From Mucilaginibacter aurantiaciroseus (GTDB taxonomy: Bacteria > Bacteroidota > Bacteroidia > Sphingobacteriales > Sphingobacteriaceae), in the NCBI RefSeq assembly GCF_024055595.1, contig NZ_JAMXOF010000002.1, forward strand, positions 248,001 through 312,000: a stretch of DNA of 64,000 nucleotides, in the 5' to 3' direction. Below, one piece after another: positions 42,962-52,291 of the stretch (position 1 is its first letter; every line of letters begins with the position of its first letter). Under the pieces are notes generated by a model. It saw nothing but the letters and a program-made list of their open reading frames with translations. It searched no databases and had not been told where the DNA came from. Position numbers and translations under genes: made by a program.

Positions 42962-45040
42962 CTACAAACTCACATTCATCCCAAAAAAGTAATTCCTAAG
43001 CGGTGCGGGATTATAATAACGGTTCCCCACCGCATTCAAATCGTTACCCAAGCTATATTTCTGATTAAGCAAATTGTCTGCACCGGCGTAAAGTTCCAAA
43101 CGGGTTTTACGGCTGATATTGTGCTGCCAGGAGGCCTTTGCCTGCAAAAGGTGATACTTGGGCGCGTAAACGGTGTTGCCATCGTTCAGCGGGATATTAG
43201 AGGTGTAGTTGTGCTGTACAAACAAAGCGAAACTTTGCGGGAATAACGTTTGTAGCGATGATACAATAACCTCGCGCGGTACACCCGTTAAACGGTTGCC
43301 AGAGTAACTTGCCCCCGCTACATTATAATCCCTAAATTTGAAACGGCTTATGGTAAATGAAGTATTGAATTGCAACCCGCGGATGATACCGTTGTTGTTG
43401 CGTTTGATTAACCAATCGGTAAAAGCCAGTTCAAAACCGGGTTGGTTGGTGCCTCCCGAATTAATGTAGTACTCCGTTTCGTTTTGGTTGAGCTGACGAA
43501 CGATAGACTTATCTAACCTATAATAAAACACCGAAGCATCCAGCAGCAGGCTTTCATCTTTATTACGCAGTCGGAAACCCGTTTCGTAGTTCCAGCCGGA
43601 TTGTGCCTGCAGGTTGGTGTTGATGATATTATTGGTAGGCCTAACCTCGGCAGTAGTAGGGGTAGAGTACCCTCTGCTAACCGACGCCCGCCAGATGAAA
43701 TCATTGGTGATCTGGTAAGACAGCGCCAGTCTCGGCATCACCACGGCATCAAATTTACGGTCGGTAAAATTAGCCTCATTCAAAGGGGCAATGTTGCGGA
43801 ATTTGTAGCCGTAGTAGTTCAAACTTGCGGCAGCCTCTACATGCAAGCGTTTGAAAATATCCGCCGCGTAGCGCGCGAAAAAGAAATGTTGGCCGGTGTT
43901 GATCTTGTCTATCTTTTGCACCTTACCCTTTTCGCCGGCGTTGTTATTATAGTTGCTGATCTGCGAGTTGGTTTGCTGCCACTCTGCGCCCACGTTTAGT
44001 TTCCAGTCGAAATTTTCCTGCGGTATGGCGGCCAGTTCAAAGTAGGTGCGTGCGCCGAAGGTATTCTCTTTACGCTGCTCGTAATTGGTGATGAAAGGGT
44101 TGGCAAAATCTACGTGGTTACCAAAAACGGCTATTACGTTGCGGATACGGTTGTTAAGCAGTGCATCGTTCACCAGGCCGCCCAAAAGTAATTTAGTATT
44201 GATGCGGGTCTTTTGCTGGATAGCCCCCGGCAGCGTAGCTGTTGGTAACCTTGCATTGCGCGGGTCGGCTTGCATTTGCGCCAGGTTTAAGCCGCCGGGC
44301 GTTTGGTAATCCAGATCCGAGTATAGGACGGTTGCACGTAATTCGCTTTGCGGTGCGTATTGGTAAGCATCGCCCGCCTGCAAATAGGTGCGGTGCATGC
44401 GGCTATTTTGGCGGTAGCCATCATACGTTTGGTACGATTGATTGAAATTGAACCGGTTTTTAGCGCCCGTATTTTGTAGCGACACCTTTTCATGGAACAA
44501 GCCATACGAGCCGCCGTTGATACCTGCGGATAAATAATTACTGTCTGTACGGTTAACCGGACTAAGCAAAACCACACCGCCGGAATTAGCCCCGAAAAGG
44601 CTCCCATCCGGCCCTTTCAGGATCTCGATGTGGCGGATGTTACTGATATCGATAGTATTCAAATAAGTATTGCCGCCCGCATCGGTTAGAGGGATCTCAT
44701 CAAAGTAAACTTTTACATCCCTCACCCCAAACGGCGATCGCAGCAAACTACCGCGGATAGACAAGCGGTAACTCCCCGGCGAGCGCTCCTCAGCACGTAC
44801 ACCCGGCAAGGTGTTTAGCGCGGTAACAAATGAATTATCGGGCTGCAATTTCAGCTGTGCCGACCCAAGCACGCTAACCGATGCAGGCGCACTTAGCACG
44901 GGCTGTTCGGATAAGTAGGCCTTTATGGTAACCTGCTTTAACTGTCGCGAGGTGTCTTGTTTAGCAATAGGCTTGGTTTGCGCCACAGCAGCAACCGAGA
45001 ATATAACAGCTGAAAATAAACTTAAGTAACGTTTTGTCAT
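42962..45040 (-). CDS. TonB-dependent receptor, PqqU/YncD-like
   Basis: A 692-residue outer-membrane receptor. Signal peptide about 1-20 (LSLFSAVIFSVAAVAQ), a plug domain about 40-165 and a beta-barrel to the C-terminal Phe-x-x-x-Val-Ser-Leu end. No N-terminal CarboxypepD-like or SusC-type domain is present. The plug reads LSIRGSLLRSPFGVRDVKVY, DEIPLTDAGGNT, IEILKGPDGSLFG, an arrangement I recall from E. coli YncD/PqqU, a receptor for the cofactor PQQ. It is 77 bp downstream of a predicted PQQ-type dehydrogenase gene on the same strand, so they are probably cotranscribed. Substrate is inference. Confidence 0.85.
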   Translation of the reverse strand: MTKRYLSLFSAVIFSVAAVAQTKPIAKQDTSRQLKQVTIKAYLSEQPVLSAPASVSVLGSAQLKLQPDNSFVTALNTLPGVRAEERSPGSYRLSIRGSLLRSPFGVRDVKVYFDEIPLTDAGGNTYLNTIDISNIRHIEILKGPDGSLFGANSGGVVLLSPVNRTDSNYLSAGINGGSYGLFHEKVSLQNTGAKNRFNFNQSYQTYDGYRQNSRMHRTYLQAGDAYQYAPQSELRATVLYSDLDYQTPGGLNLAQMQADPRNARLPTATLPGAIQQKTRINTKLLLGGLVNDALLNNRIRNVIAVFGNHVDFANPFITNYEQRKENTFGARTYFELAAIPQENFDWKLNVGAEWQQTNSQISNYNNNAGEKGKVQKIDKINTGQHFFFARYAADIFKRLHVEAAASLNYYGYKFRNIAPLNEANFTDRKFDAVVMPRLALSYQITNDFIWRASVSRGYSTPTTAEVRPTNNIINTNLQAQSGWNYETGFRLRNKDESLLLDASVFYYRLDKSIVRQLNQNETEYYINSGGTNQPGFELAFTDWLIKRNNNGIIRGLQFNTSFTISRFKFRDYNVAGASYSGNRLTGVPREVIVSSLQTLFPQSFALFVQHNYTSNIPLNDGNTVYAPKYHLLQAKASWQHNISRKTRLELYAGADNLLNQKYSLGNDLNAVGNRYYNPAPLRNYFFGMNVSL

Positions 45041-45117
45041 GTGCGGGGGTATAAAAAAGCAAAAATAGCGCTTTATACTGTATTGGGATATCCTTGTTAA
45101 ATAATATTACAAATAGT

Positions 45118-46431
45118 TTATTTTGCGCTCACACGCCAGATGCGGTTGCTCACATCATCGGCAACCAACAGTGAACCATCTTTGGCAACAGCCACGCCAA
45201 CAGGGCGGCCATAAACTTCTTTTTTATCCAGGTTGGCAATAAAGCCGGTCAAAAAGTCTTCCATTTTTGGGGCGGGCCTGCCGTTCACAAAAGGGATAAA
45301 GCCAACTTTGTAACCGGACAAAACCGATTTGTTCCACGACCCATGCTGACCAATAAACGCGCCGTTGTCATACTTAGCCGGGAACTTTTTGCCGGTATAA
45401 AACGCCAAGCCTAAAGATGCCGTGTGCGGGCCTAGTGACAGATCGGGCGTAATGGTTTTGGCAACCATATCGGGGCGTTTTACCTCCAGCTCTGGGTCTT
45501 CGTGTTTTCCGAAGTAAGCCCATGGCCAGCCGTAGAAGCCTCCCTCTTTAACGCTGGTAAAATAATCGGGTACCAGTTCATCACCCAGGTTATCACGCTC
45601 GTTAACCGCGGCGTAAAGTACGCCCGTTTCAGGTTGCACATCTATCCCTGCGGGGTTGCGTAAACCGCTGGCATAAATACGTTCGCCGCTGCCGTCGGGG
45701 TTTATCTCTAACACATCGGCGCGGCGTTTTTCAACCTCCATACCGTACTCGGCAACGTTACTGCCAGAGCCAACAGCCACATAAATTTTAGTGCCGGCGG
45801 CATTAGCGCGCAAGTTACGTGTCCAGTGGTTGTTGTAGCCTCCCGCAGGCAACGATAATATCATTTTGCCCGGGGTAGTTATTTTGGTTTGCCCGGCTTT
45901 GTAATCGTATTTCCAAAGGCCGTCGGTATTAGCCACGTAAAAGGAGTTACCTAATATCAGCATCCCGTAAGGCTGGTTTAAGTTGCTTAAAAATACCCCA
46001 CGGGTATCGGGTACGCCATCACTATTGGTATCACACAATATGGTTACCTGGTTGGCACTTTTACCCAGATTTTGCGATGCGGCCGCGCCAATAATTTTGG
46101 CACCTATTTTTTTAACACCCTTCACTTCGGTATTGGCCTCGCTTACAAAAATATTCCCGTTAGGGGCCACATAAATATTACGGGGGTTTTTCAGGCCATC
46201 GGCAAATAAATTAACCCCGAACCCTGCCGGGGCCACGGGCATTTTGCCTGCAGGCCATGCAATAACTTTGCAATAGTTACGCACCGCTTTAGTTTGGTAT
46301 GGTGCAGGCAGGTTTACCTTCTGTTTGGTGGGCGTATTTACCTCTGCCGCTTTAGAGGCGTCCACCTTTGTTTGTTTGCAGCTTGCGGCTAATAAGGTAA
46401 TGCCGGCTATGCAGGCTATATAACTTTTCAT
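45118..46431 (-). CDS. Sorbosone/glucose-type PQQ-dependent dehydrogenase, lipoprotein
   Basis: A 437-residue beta-propeller protein with a lipoprotein signal: lipobox LAASC with lipidated Cys18. The propeller has ENPRNIYVAPNGNIFVSEAN-like repeats, with GLRNPAGIDVQPETGVLYAA and GGFYGWPWAYFGKHED, the pattern of the soluble glucose dehydrogenase / L-sorbosone dehydrogenase family, which oxidises aldoses using PQQ and Ca. Cofactor binding is inferred from family. It is anchored in the envelope and followed 77 bp on by the TonB receptor gene. The cytochrome acceptor is not nearby. Confidence 0.8.
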   Translation of the reverse strand: MKSYIACIAGITLLAASCKQTKVDASKAAEVNTPTKQKVNLPAPYQTKAVRNYCKVIAWPAGKMPVAPAGFGVNLFADGLKNPRNIYVAPNGNIFVSEANTEVKGVKKIGAKIIGAAASQNLGKSANQVTILCDTNSDGVPDTRGVFLSNLNQPYGMLILGNSFYVANTDGLWKYDYKAGQTKITTPGKMILSLPAGGYNNHWTRNLRANAAGTKIYVAVGSGSNVAEYGMEVEKRRADVLEINPDGSGERIYASGLRNPAGIDVQPETGVLYAAVNERDNLGDELVPDYFTSVKEGGFYGWPWAYFGKHEDPELEVKRPDMVAKTITPDLSLGPHTASLGLAFYTGKKFPAKYDNGAFIGQHGSWNKSVLSGYKVGFIPFVNGRPAPKMEDFLTGFIANLDKKEVYGRPVGVAVAKDGSLLVADDVSNRIWRVSAK

Positions 46432-46581
46432 AGATACAGTTTGTTAACTATTAACCTACCCCGTTAGTATTTGTTTGATGAACAGTGCATATGTACCAGT
46501 GGTTTTAAAGGTATAAACAGCTGTAATAAACTGTGCATTTATTTAAATTATCCCGTTATGCGCAACTTTGCTAAAAAGCTA

Positions 46582-46589
46582 TATTTTTG
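46582..46589 (+). promoter_or_regulatory. Putative -7 box for the T9SS cargo gene
   Basis: TATTTTTG matches TAnnTTTG, 28 bp before the ATG at 46618. A TTTG (46567-46570) upstream is too close to be a standard -33 box. Confidence 0.35.
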
Positions 46590-46617
46590 ATGTTACCGTT
46601 TTGTACACCAGTACGCC

Positions 46618-48564
46618 ATGCCAGTTAATAAACTAAAGTTTTTAATCTTAATATGTTTCTTGTTTATTGATGTGCAGGTATTTGCGCAGGTAAGTGACGG
46701 TAGCTTGGGCGACCCGGTTTTTACACAAGACTTTGGTTCGGCCACCAGGGCGGCGGTTCCCTTATCAACCAATTATACTTTTACTACAAATACCTGCCCG
46801 CCCGATGGTAGCTATGCAATTGCAAGCAGCACAAACGGGTGCTTTGGTAACAACTGGCACACGGTTACGCATGACCACACCGGCGACCCTGGCGGGTATA
46901 TGATGATCGTAAATGCATCTTACAACAAAGGCGAATTTTTTAAACAGCAAATAGACGTGGGTACACTTTGTGAAAACACCAAGTATGAGTTTTCTGCTTA
47001 TATATTGAATTTAATTGTACCCAAGGGCGACGCCACTATTAAACCGAATATATCTTTTATAATAGAAAAGGTTGATGGTACGCTTTTAAATAAATACGAT
47101 ACAGAAAACATTCCGGAAAGTGCTGCACAAGATGCCTGGGTTAAATACGGTACCACTTTTACCACCACGGCAGGTGTAACCCAGGTGGTGATACGGATGG
47201 TAAATAATGCAGATGGCGGCAATGGTAACGATCTATTGTTAGATGACATTGCTTTTAGGGCCTATGGGCCGGTTATGCAGGCCAGCATAGGAGCAAACGT
47301 TGGTTTTACAAAAGATAATGTTTGCCAGGGTAACGTGGCATCATACCATTTAACATCAACACCGGCAATAGGATACAGTAATGCAAAATACCAATGGCAG
47401 CTTAGTACTAACAATGGCGATACCTGGGCGGATATAAACAATGAGACGGGCCAATCGCTCGACCGTGTTTTTCCTGCCGATGCCCTATTGGGGGCTTACC
47501 AATACCGTTTGGGTGCTGCCGAGGGAGAGAATATCAATTCCCTTAAATGCAGGGTGTACTCAAATATCGTCACTATTAGCGTTACAGCTTATCCCGTAGT
47601 AAATGGCCTTCCGTCGCAGCAACCCATATGCGAGGGCGATGCGCTCACGCTTACTGCAACAGGAGGTGCAACCTACAAATGGACGGGGCCAAACCTGCCC
47701 GAAACTTCTCAAAACCCGCTGATTATACCAAATATGACGGCAGACAAAGCCGGGACTTACCATGTAGATGTAATATCTGCCGCACTTTGTATCACGCCTA
47801 AAAATGTAACGGTAAAAGTAAATTCAAAACCCGTTATAAATGTAAGCGGCCCGCAAACTATTTGCGCGGGTACGGGCTCGTTAATAACGGCATCGGCACC
47901 AGATGCGGTTACCTATAGCTGGTTGCCTGCGGCAGGCCTGTCAGATCCTAATTCAGCCACTCCTTTCGCCAATCCTTCGGTTTCAACTTTATACACCGTT
48001 ACCGTTACCAGTGCCGGTAATTGCTTTAGCACCAAAAAAGTGCAGGTTGATGTTTTGCCGGTACCTATAGTTAATGCCGGCGGCGATAAAAAAATATTTG
48101 AGGGCCAATCTGTAAAACTAAATGGCAGCGCCACGGGTGATATAGCTACCTACAATTGGTCGCCAACCGATTACCTGGACGATCCGCATTCGTTAACGCC
48201 GGTTGCCACGCCGCGACACGATATTACGTATACCCTCACGGTAACCTCAGGCAATAATTGTGGCGAAAAGGAAGACAAGGTTTTTATAAGGGTTTACGAA
48301 AAGTTAGTTATACCATCATCATTCACCCCAAATAGCGACGGCATAAACGATATATGGAATATTGAAGCCCTGGAAACCTACGCCGATGGTGTAATTTCTG
48401 TTTACACCCGCACCGGTAAACGCGTGTACCAAAGCAGGGGCTACGGCAAACCATGGGATGGCAGGTTAAATGGCAGCCAGCTACCCGCAGGTACCTATTA
48501 TTATGTGATCGATCTTAAAAACGGCACGCCTAACCTTTCCGGGTGGGTGTTGCTGATGCGGTAA
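46618..48564 (+). CDS. T9SS type B cargo, gliding-motility-associated C-terminal domain
   Basis: A 648-residue secreted protein. Signal peptide 1-24 (FLILICFLFIDVQVFAQ). Residues about 40-220 form a galactose-binding-like beta-sandwich with GNNWHTVTHDHTGDPGGYMM and GNGNDLLLDDIAF. Two Ig/PKD-like domains follow at about 330-560 (CEGDALTLTATGGATYKW and CAGTGSLITAS...WLPAAGL repeats). The C-terminal type B sorting domain (about 565-648) reads IPSSFTPNSDGINDIWNI and PAGTYYYVIDL. It is exported by the type IX system and attached to or released from the surface. Convergent with the next gene. Confidence 0.9.
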   Translation: MPVNKLKFLILICFLFIDVQVFAQVSDGSLGDPVFTQDFGSATRAAVPLSTNYTFTTNTCPPDGSYAIASSTNGCFGNNWHTVTHDHTGDPGGYMMIVNASYNKGEFFKQQIDVGTLCENTKYEFSAYILNLIVPKGDATIKPNISFIIEKVDGTLLNKYDTENIPESAAQDAWVKYGTTFTTTAGVTQVVIRMVNNADGGNGNDLLLDDIAFRAYGPVMQASIGANVGFTKDNVCQGNVASYHLTSTPAIGYSNAKYQWQLSTNNGDTWADINNETGQSLDRVFPADALLGAYQYRLGAAEGENINSLKCRVYSNIVTISVTAYPVVNGLPSQQPICEGDALTLTATGGATYKWTGPNLPETSQNPLIIPNMTADKAGTYHVDVISAALCITPKNVTVKVNSKPVINVSGPQTICAGTGSLITASAPDAVTYSWLPAAGLSDPNSATPFANPSVSTLYTVTVTSAGNCFSTKKVQVDVLPVPIVNAGGDKKIFEGQSVKLNGSATGDIATYNWSPTDYLDDPHSLTPVATPRHDITYTLTVTSGNNCGEKEDKVFIRVYEKLVIPSSFTPNSDGINDIWNIEALETYADGVISVYTRTGKRVYQSRGYGKPWDGRLNGSQLPAGTYYYVIDLKNGTPNLSGWVLLMR

Positions 48565-48567
48565 AAA

Positions 48568-49806
48568 TTATTTGAAAAAATAGTTAATACCCAATTGGGC
48601 ACCATAGGTGCTTATGTGATAATAAGAGTCGTGAGTAACATCGGTGACACTTAAAAATCCGGCGTTTATCTCAACTCTTTTATTGATTAGCACACCAGTT
48701 TTTAAAACTAAAGCAGGTGTAACTGTGGTAAAGGAATCGAACGGTTGTGAAGCCAGCGTGCTTGGCGTTCCGTCGGCATTTCGAAACTCTTTGCCGATGT
48801 AGGTACTAAGGGATGCCTGCAGCCCCCCGCCCATAAAAAATTTGAAATTTGGCTTGTTGTAAACGGTGAAAAGTACCTGCGGGCTAACAGATAAGGTTAC
48901 CTGGTTAAATTTAAAAACCACTTCATCATATGGCGAATCTTTACTGGTGTATCCTATAGCATAACGGCCCAGGGCTAACCCTGCTTCTACCCTTAATACC
49001 ACTTTTTGTATCCGTGGATTTATATAAAAGTTTAAACCGGCAAGTATTTTTGGTAAAACAGATGTAGCATCGGGCGCACCTGCCGCCTTAAGGCCTCCGT
49101 CGGTTTTATAAAAAGTTATGTTAGCCGCTACCCCGCCATAAAAGCTAAATGCTTTTGAGTCTTGTGCATAGGTTGTTATCGCTGCGTTATCGGTTTTATC
49201 ATTTATGCTATTTATCACTTTAACCAGGTCACCCTCTTTATAGTCTGTCCGCTGTATCAAGATGTTAACATCATCACTCAGTTTCTGGTTTTGTGAAGCA
49301 ATAACACTTAGTTGCTTACGATACGTACGTTCATCAATATTCCTATCATTTTGCTGGTACGAACGATAGATAAGTTCCGTTGGGGCGGCATTGTCAATTG
49401 CTATAAAAAAGCGGCTTTTAACACCGTCCCGGTACTCATACAAAGCCAATTTGTTGCCACGGGTAAGCAATTTCAAAAAAACGGTTTTTTGCTCGAACGA
49501 TGTATCCCTGTCGTTGCCGCCGGGTACATCAGCACTTACACTCCCGGTGTGGCTTTTATAAATTTCAAACCCGGTAATAGATACCAGCCTTACATTTTGG
49601 GGTGTTAAGTGTTGGCGCTGGTTATTGTTTAGGGTAGGTTTAAAATCAATTATTTCGGGGTTTTCCTCCCATTCGCGATAATCAACATACCCTTTTGTGG
49701 TATCGCCTTGCAACGAAATATAGTAGCCGGGTTTATAGTTGCTTTGTGCCGATGCAGAGAGTGCGAAGCATATAGCGAAAATGGAAAAAAAGCAAAAGTG
49801 TTTCAT
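48568..49806 (-). CDS. Exported protein with C-terminal outer-membrane beta-barrel
   Basis: A 412-residue protein with a signal peptide (1-21, ending ALSASAQ). Residues about 22-200 form a domain starting YKPGYYISLQGDTTKGYVDY. The C-terminal half (about 205-412) has alternating strands ending NAGFLSVTDVTHDSY...YGAQLGINYFFK, which suits an eight-stranded outer-membrane barrel. The N-terminal domain is shared with the next gene (49894-50628). The rest is different: the paralog ends in a membrane helix. Function unknown. This N-terminal domain is, in my recollection, found in many exported proteins of the phylum. Confidence 0.78.
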   Translation of the reverse strand: MKHFCFFSIFAICFALSASAQSNYKPGYYISLQGDTTKGYVDYREWEENPEIIDFKPTLNNNQRQHLTPQNVRLVSITGFEIYKSHTGSVSADVPGGNDRDTSFEQKTVFLKLLTRGNKLALYEYRDGVKSRFFIAIDNAAPTELIYRSYQQNDRNIDERTYRKQLSVIASQNQKLSDDVNILIQRTDYKEGDLVKVINSINDKTDNAAITTYAQDSKAFSFYGGVAANITFYKTDGGLKAAGAPDATSVLPKILAGLNFYINPRIQKVVLRVEAGLALGRYAIGYTSKDSPYDEVVFKFNQVTLSVSPQVLFTVYNKPNFKFFMGGGLQASLSTYIGKEFRNADGTPSTLASQPFDSFTTVTPALVLKTGVLINKRVEINAGFLSVTDVTHDSYYHISTYGAQLGINYFFK

Positions 49807-49893
49807 TAATAGTTTAGGTTTAGGAGATTACTTTGTTTAAGACAATTAGGTTCATGCGAAGATTAATTCGTATAAATGCACTGTCATTATTAA

Positions 49894-50628
49894 TTAATGG
49901 GATTTGAAAAGCACCAGGTAAGCAATAACGCTAAATAAAAGAACAGCAAGTGTTAATTTTGTGTAATTCGTTTTCTTTTTTACAAAGGTAGGGTTATGCA
50001 CGCCATTTATTTGCGATACCATTTTAACAAGGTTTGGCTCGCGATATTCAGGGTCGTCTAAAGTGCGCTGTAATTTATCGGTTAGGCTGCCATATTTTAA
50101 GGCAAGGCTACCAAGTTGTTGCGCGTAAATATTATCGGTTTTGGTTCGCCCCTCGTTACCGGGAAGCACATAAACCCTATAAAGTAATTCCTGGGGTGTT
50201 GTAGTGCCTTTTTCGGTCACAAAAAAGCGTTTTTTGGTTTCGTCTGAATAGGCGTAAAGCGATACATTTTTGCCGGCCTGCAGTTCTTCTAAAAATACCG
50301 TCGCGGTTTTTGTGGTGGTATCTTTACGGAACAGATGGTTCTCTTCTACCGCAGCCAGGCTTATTTGGCAGCTGAAGCTTTTGTAAGTAACACGGTTATC
50401 TATTGTAAACTGTTTAATATCGGCAACGGTATATTTTTGTTGCCCGTGAAGTGTGTCGGGTTTAAAGGTTACCGATGTTGGGTTGGAGTCCCACTCATGC
50501 TCGCTTATAAAGCCTTTAAGGGTATCGCCCTTTAAGGTAATTACATAACCGGGTTTAAAATTACCCTGGGCGTAAGAAAGTGAGGGGAGTAGCAGTACTG
50601 CCGTAAGCAGCTTGTATATAAGTTTCAT
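49894..50628 (-). CDS. Paralog of the upstream exported protein, ending in a membrane helix
   Basis: A 244-residue protein with a signal peptide (LLTAVLLLPSLSYAQ) and an N-terminal domain starting NFKPGYVITLKGDTLKGFI, the same order of blocks as in 48568-49806 (GDT-KG, W-x-x-NP, FKP, an IDNRV/IT-GFEIYKS block, then a Tyr-Arg-Tyr block). After about 215 residues the paralog ends in one hydrophobic helix (TLAVLLFSVIAYLVLF) and a short basic tail, so it is membrane-anchored and not a barrel. The genes are 87 bp apart on the same strand and point to a domain duplication with different anchors. Confidence 0.75.
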   Translation of the reverse strand: MKLIYKLLTAVLLLPSLSYAQGNFKPGYVITLKGDTLKGFISEHEWDSNPTSVTFKPDTLHGQQKYTVADIKQFTIDNRVTYKSFSCQISLAAVEENHLFRKDTTTKTATVFLEELQAGKNVSLYAYSDETKKRFFVTEKGTTTPQELLYRVYVLPGNEGRTKTDNIYAQQLGSLALKYGSLTDKLQRTLDDPEYREPNLVKMVSQINGVHNPTFVKKKTNYTKLTLAVLLFSVIAYLVLFKSH

Positions 50629-50697
50629 TAATTGTGATAATTGGTGGTATAAATATATTTAAATTCACCATCAATAACACTAAAAACTTAGTTTTAA

Positions 50698-51219
50698 TTA
50701 AAACTTGATGAATTTATCCATCTGCTCGTTGGTAAATTTTAGGGTGTCCTCGGGGGTGATGTTGCCTTGTTCGTCCATTTCCTTACGGATAGATGCGATG
50801 TGGATCTTTAACGGCATAACATGCAGATTAAGGTAGTGGCAAACGCCCGTAAAATGGTCTACACCGCGGATGTTACCATACTTGCCCGATGACAAACCAA
50901 CCAGCGCCACTTTTTTATCATAAAAACTTTCGGGGAAACTGCAGGCATCAACAAAAACCTTTAAAATGCCGGGGAAGCTGCCGTTGTATTCGGGTATCAA
51001 AAATAAAAACTTTTCGGTAGCGGTAATTATCTTCTGGATCTCGCCAAAGGCTTCGCTGCGTTTGCCGTACAGGTCGGTTTCTATCAGGTTTGGCGGCAGT
51101 TGGGCCAGCGATACCAAGGTAGTTTCCATGCCTTTTGCTGCAAGTTGCTTTTGGTAGTATTGGGCAAGCTTTAAGGTGAAACTCCCGGCGCGGTTTGTTG
51201 ATGCTATAATGGTAACCAT
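50698..51219 (-). CDS. NAD(P)H-dependent FMN reductase family protein
   Basis: A 173-residue flavodoxin-fold protein. FMN-phosphate loop ITASTNRAGSFT-like (IASTNRAGSFTLKLAQYYQ) at about 4-22, FLFIPEYNGSFPGILKVFVD and VALVGLSSGKYGNIRGV are the family blocks. Such enzymes reduce FMN, quinones or azo compounds with NAD(P)H. A specific substrate is not predictable. It is a single gene, divergent from parA across a 260-bp gap with an inverted repeat of GGTGAATGATGAGTAG words. Confidence 0.85.
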   Translation of the reverse strand: MVTIIASTNRAGSFTLKLAQYYQKQLAAKGMETTLVSLAQLPPNLIETDLYGKRSEAFGEIQKIITATEKFLFLIPEYNGSFPGILKVFVDACSFPESFYDKKVALVGLSSGKYGNIRGVDHFTGVCHYLNLHVMPLKIHIASIRKEMDEQGNITPEDTLKFTNEQMDKFIKF

Positions 51220-51330
51220 GGTATGTTTGGTGAATGATGAGTAGTGAATGGAGAGTAGTTAAATGTAGGATAAGATTGCTATAAAAGCAACCATTCATCA
51301 CGCTCTACTCACCAAACATCAACGCACAAA
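51220..51330. repeat. Inverted repeat ATGTTTGGTGA upstream of parA
   Basis: ATGTTTGGTGA (about 51222-51232) and its inverse TCACCAAACAT (about 51309-51319) are perfect over 11 bases; the inner words TGAATGATGAGTAGTGAATG and CATTCATCACGCTCTACTC are partly complementary. It lies in the gap between the flavin reductase and parA genes. Confidence 0.5.
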
Positions 51331-51479
51331 TATGTTTGTAAGTTGGCAAAACTGTTAATTTCTCAATTGTTAAAATCCGTATCTTTAGCGGCGGATAAAA
51401 AAACAGTACAAATATAGAAATTTATGTGCCTGTTTTTCGTTCGTAATATACCACAGACTTAATTTTTTAGAGATATATA

Positions 51480-52283
51480 ATGGGTAAAATTATTGCTTTA
51501 GCTAACCAAAAAGGTGGCGTTGGTAAAACTACATCATCTATAAACCTTGCCGCAAGTTTAGCAGTGCTGGAATACAAGACTTTACTGTTAGATGCCGACC
51601 CGCAGGCAAATTCAACATCGGGTATCGGTTTCGACCCGCGCAATATCAAAAACAGCATTTACGAGTGTATCATTAACGATGTTGACCCCCGCGAAGCTAT
51701 CCAGAAAACAGAAACACCAAACCTCGACCTTTTGCCAGCGCATATTGATTTGGTTGGTGCCGAGATAGAAATGATAAACCTGCCAAACCGCGAGTATAAA
51801 ATGAAAGCGGTTTTAGAAAGCATCCGAGACGATTACGATTTTATCATCATAGACTGCTCTCCGTCGTTAGGTTTAATTACCATAAACGCGCTTACCGCTG
51901 CAGATTCGGTTATTATCCCGGTACAGTGCGAGTACTTCGCTTTAGAGGGTTTGGGCAAATTGCTGAACACTATCAAAATTGTACAATCGCGCCTGAACCC
52001 CACCTTGCAAATAGAAGGTATTTTATTAACGATGTACGATGTGCGCCTGCGCTTATCTAATCAGGTGGTTGATGAGGTGCGTACCCACTTTGAAGATATG
52101 GTGTTTGATACCATTATACAGCGTAACACGCGCTTAAGCGAGGCGCCAAGCTTTGGTATATCCGTAATTATGCACGATGCAAACTGTAAAGGTGCCGTTA
52201 ACTATCTAAACCTTGCCCGCGAGATCATCCGTAAGAATGGCCTGGTTAGTAACGAGGAACTGGCAACTACCGTAACAGCTTAA
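51480..52283 (+). CDS. parA: Chromosome-partitioning ATPase ParA (Soj)
   Basis: A 267-residue ParA. The deviant Walker A KGGVGKTTSS is at residues 11-20, Walker A' DADPQANSTSG follows at about 41-51, and Walker B FIIIDCSPS at about 119-127. ATP-dependent DNA-bound gradients of ParA pull ParB-parS complexes apart. It overlaps in transcription with parB (8-bp gap). No parS-like TGTTNCACGTGNAACA was seen inside the window. Confidence 0.95.
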   Translation: MGKIIALANQKGGVGKTTSSINLAASLAVLEYKTLLLDADPQANSTSGIGFDPRNIKNSIYECIINDVDPREAIQKTETPNLDLLPAHIDLVGAEIEMINLPNREYKMKAVLESIRDDYDFIIIDCSPSLGLITINALTAADSVIIPVQCEYFALEGLGKLLNTIKIVQSRLNPTLQIEGILLTMYDVRLRLSNQVVDEVRTHFEDMVFDTIIQRNTRLSEAPSFGISVIMHDANCKGAVNYLNLAREIIRKNGLVSNEELATTVTA

Positions 52284-52291
52284 CAATAACA

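Noticed and set aside
51220..51479. parS-like centromere site upstream of parA
   Set aside because: No TGTTNCACGTGNAACA-type palindrome was found; the repeat present is of another kind.
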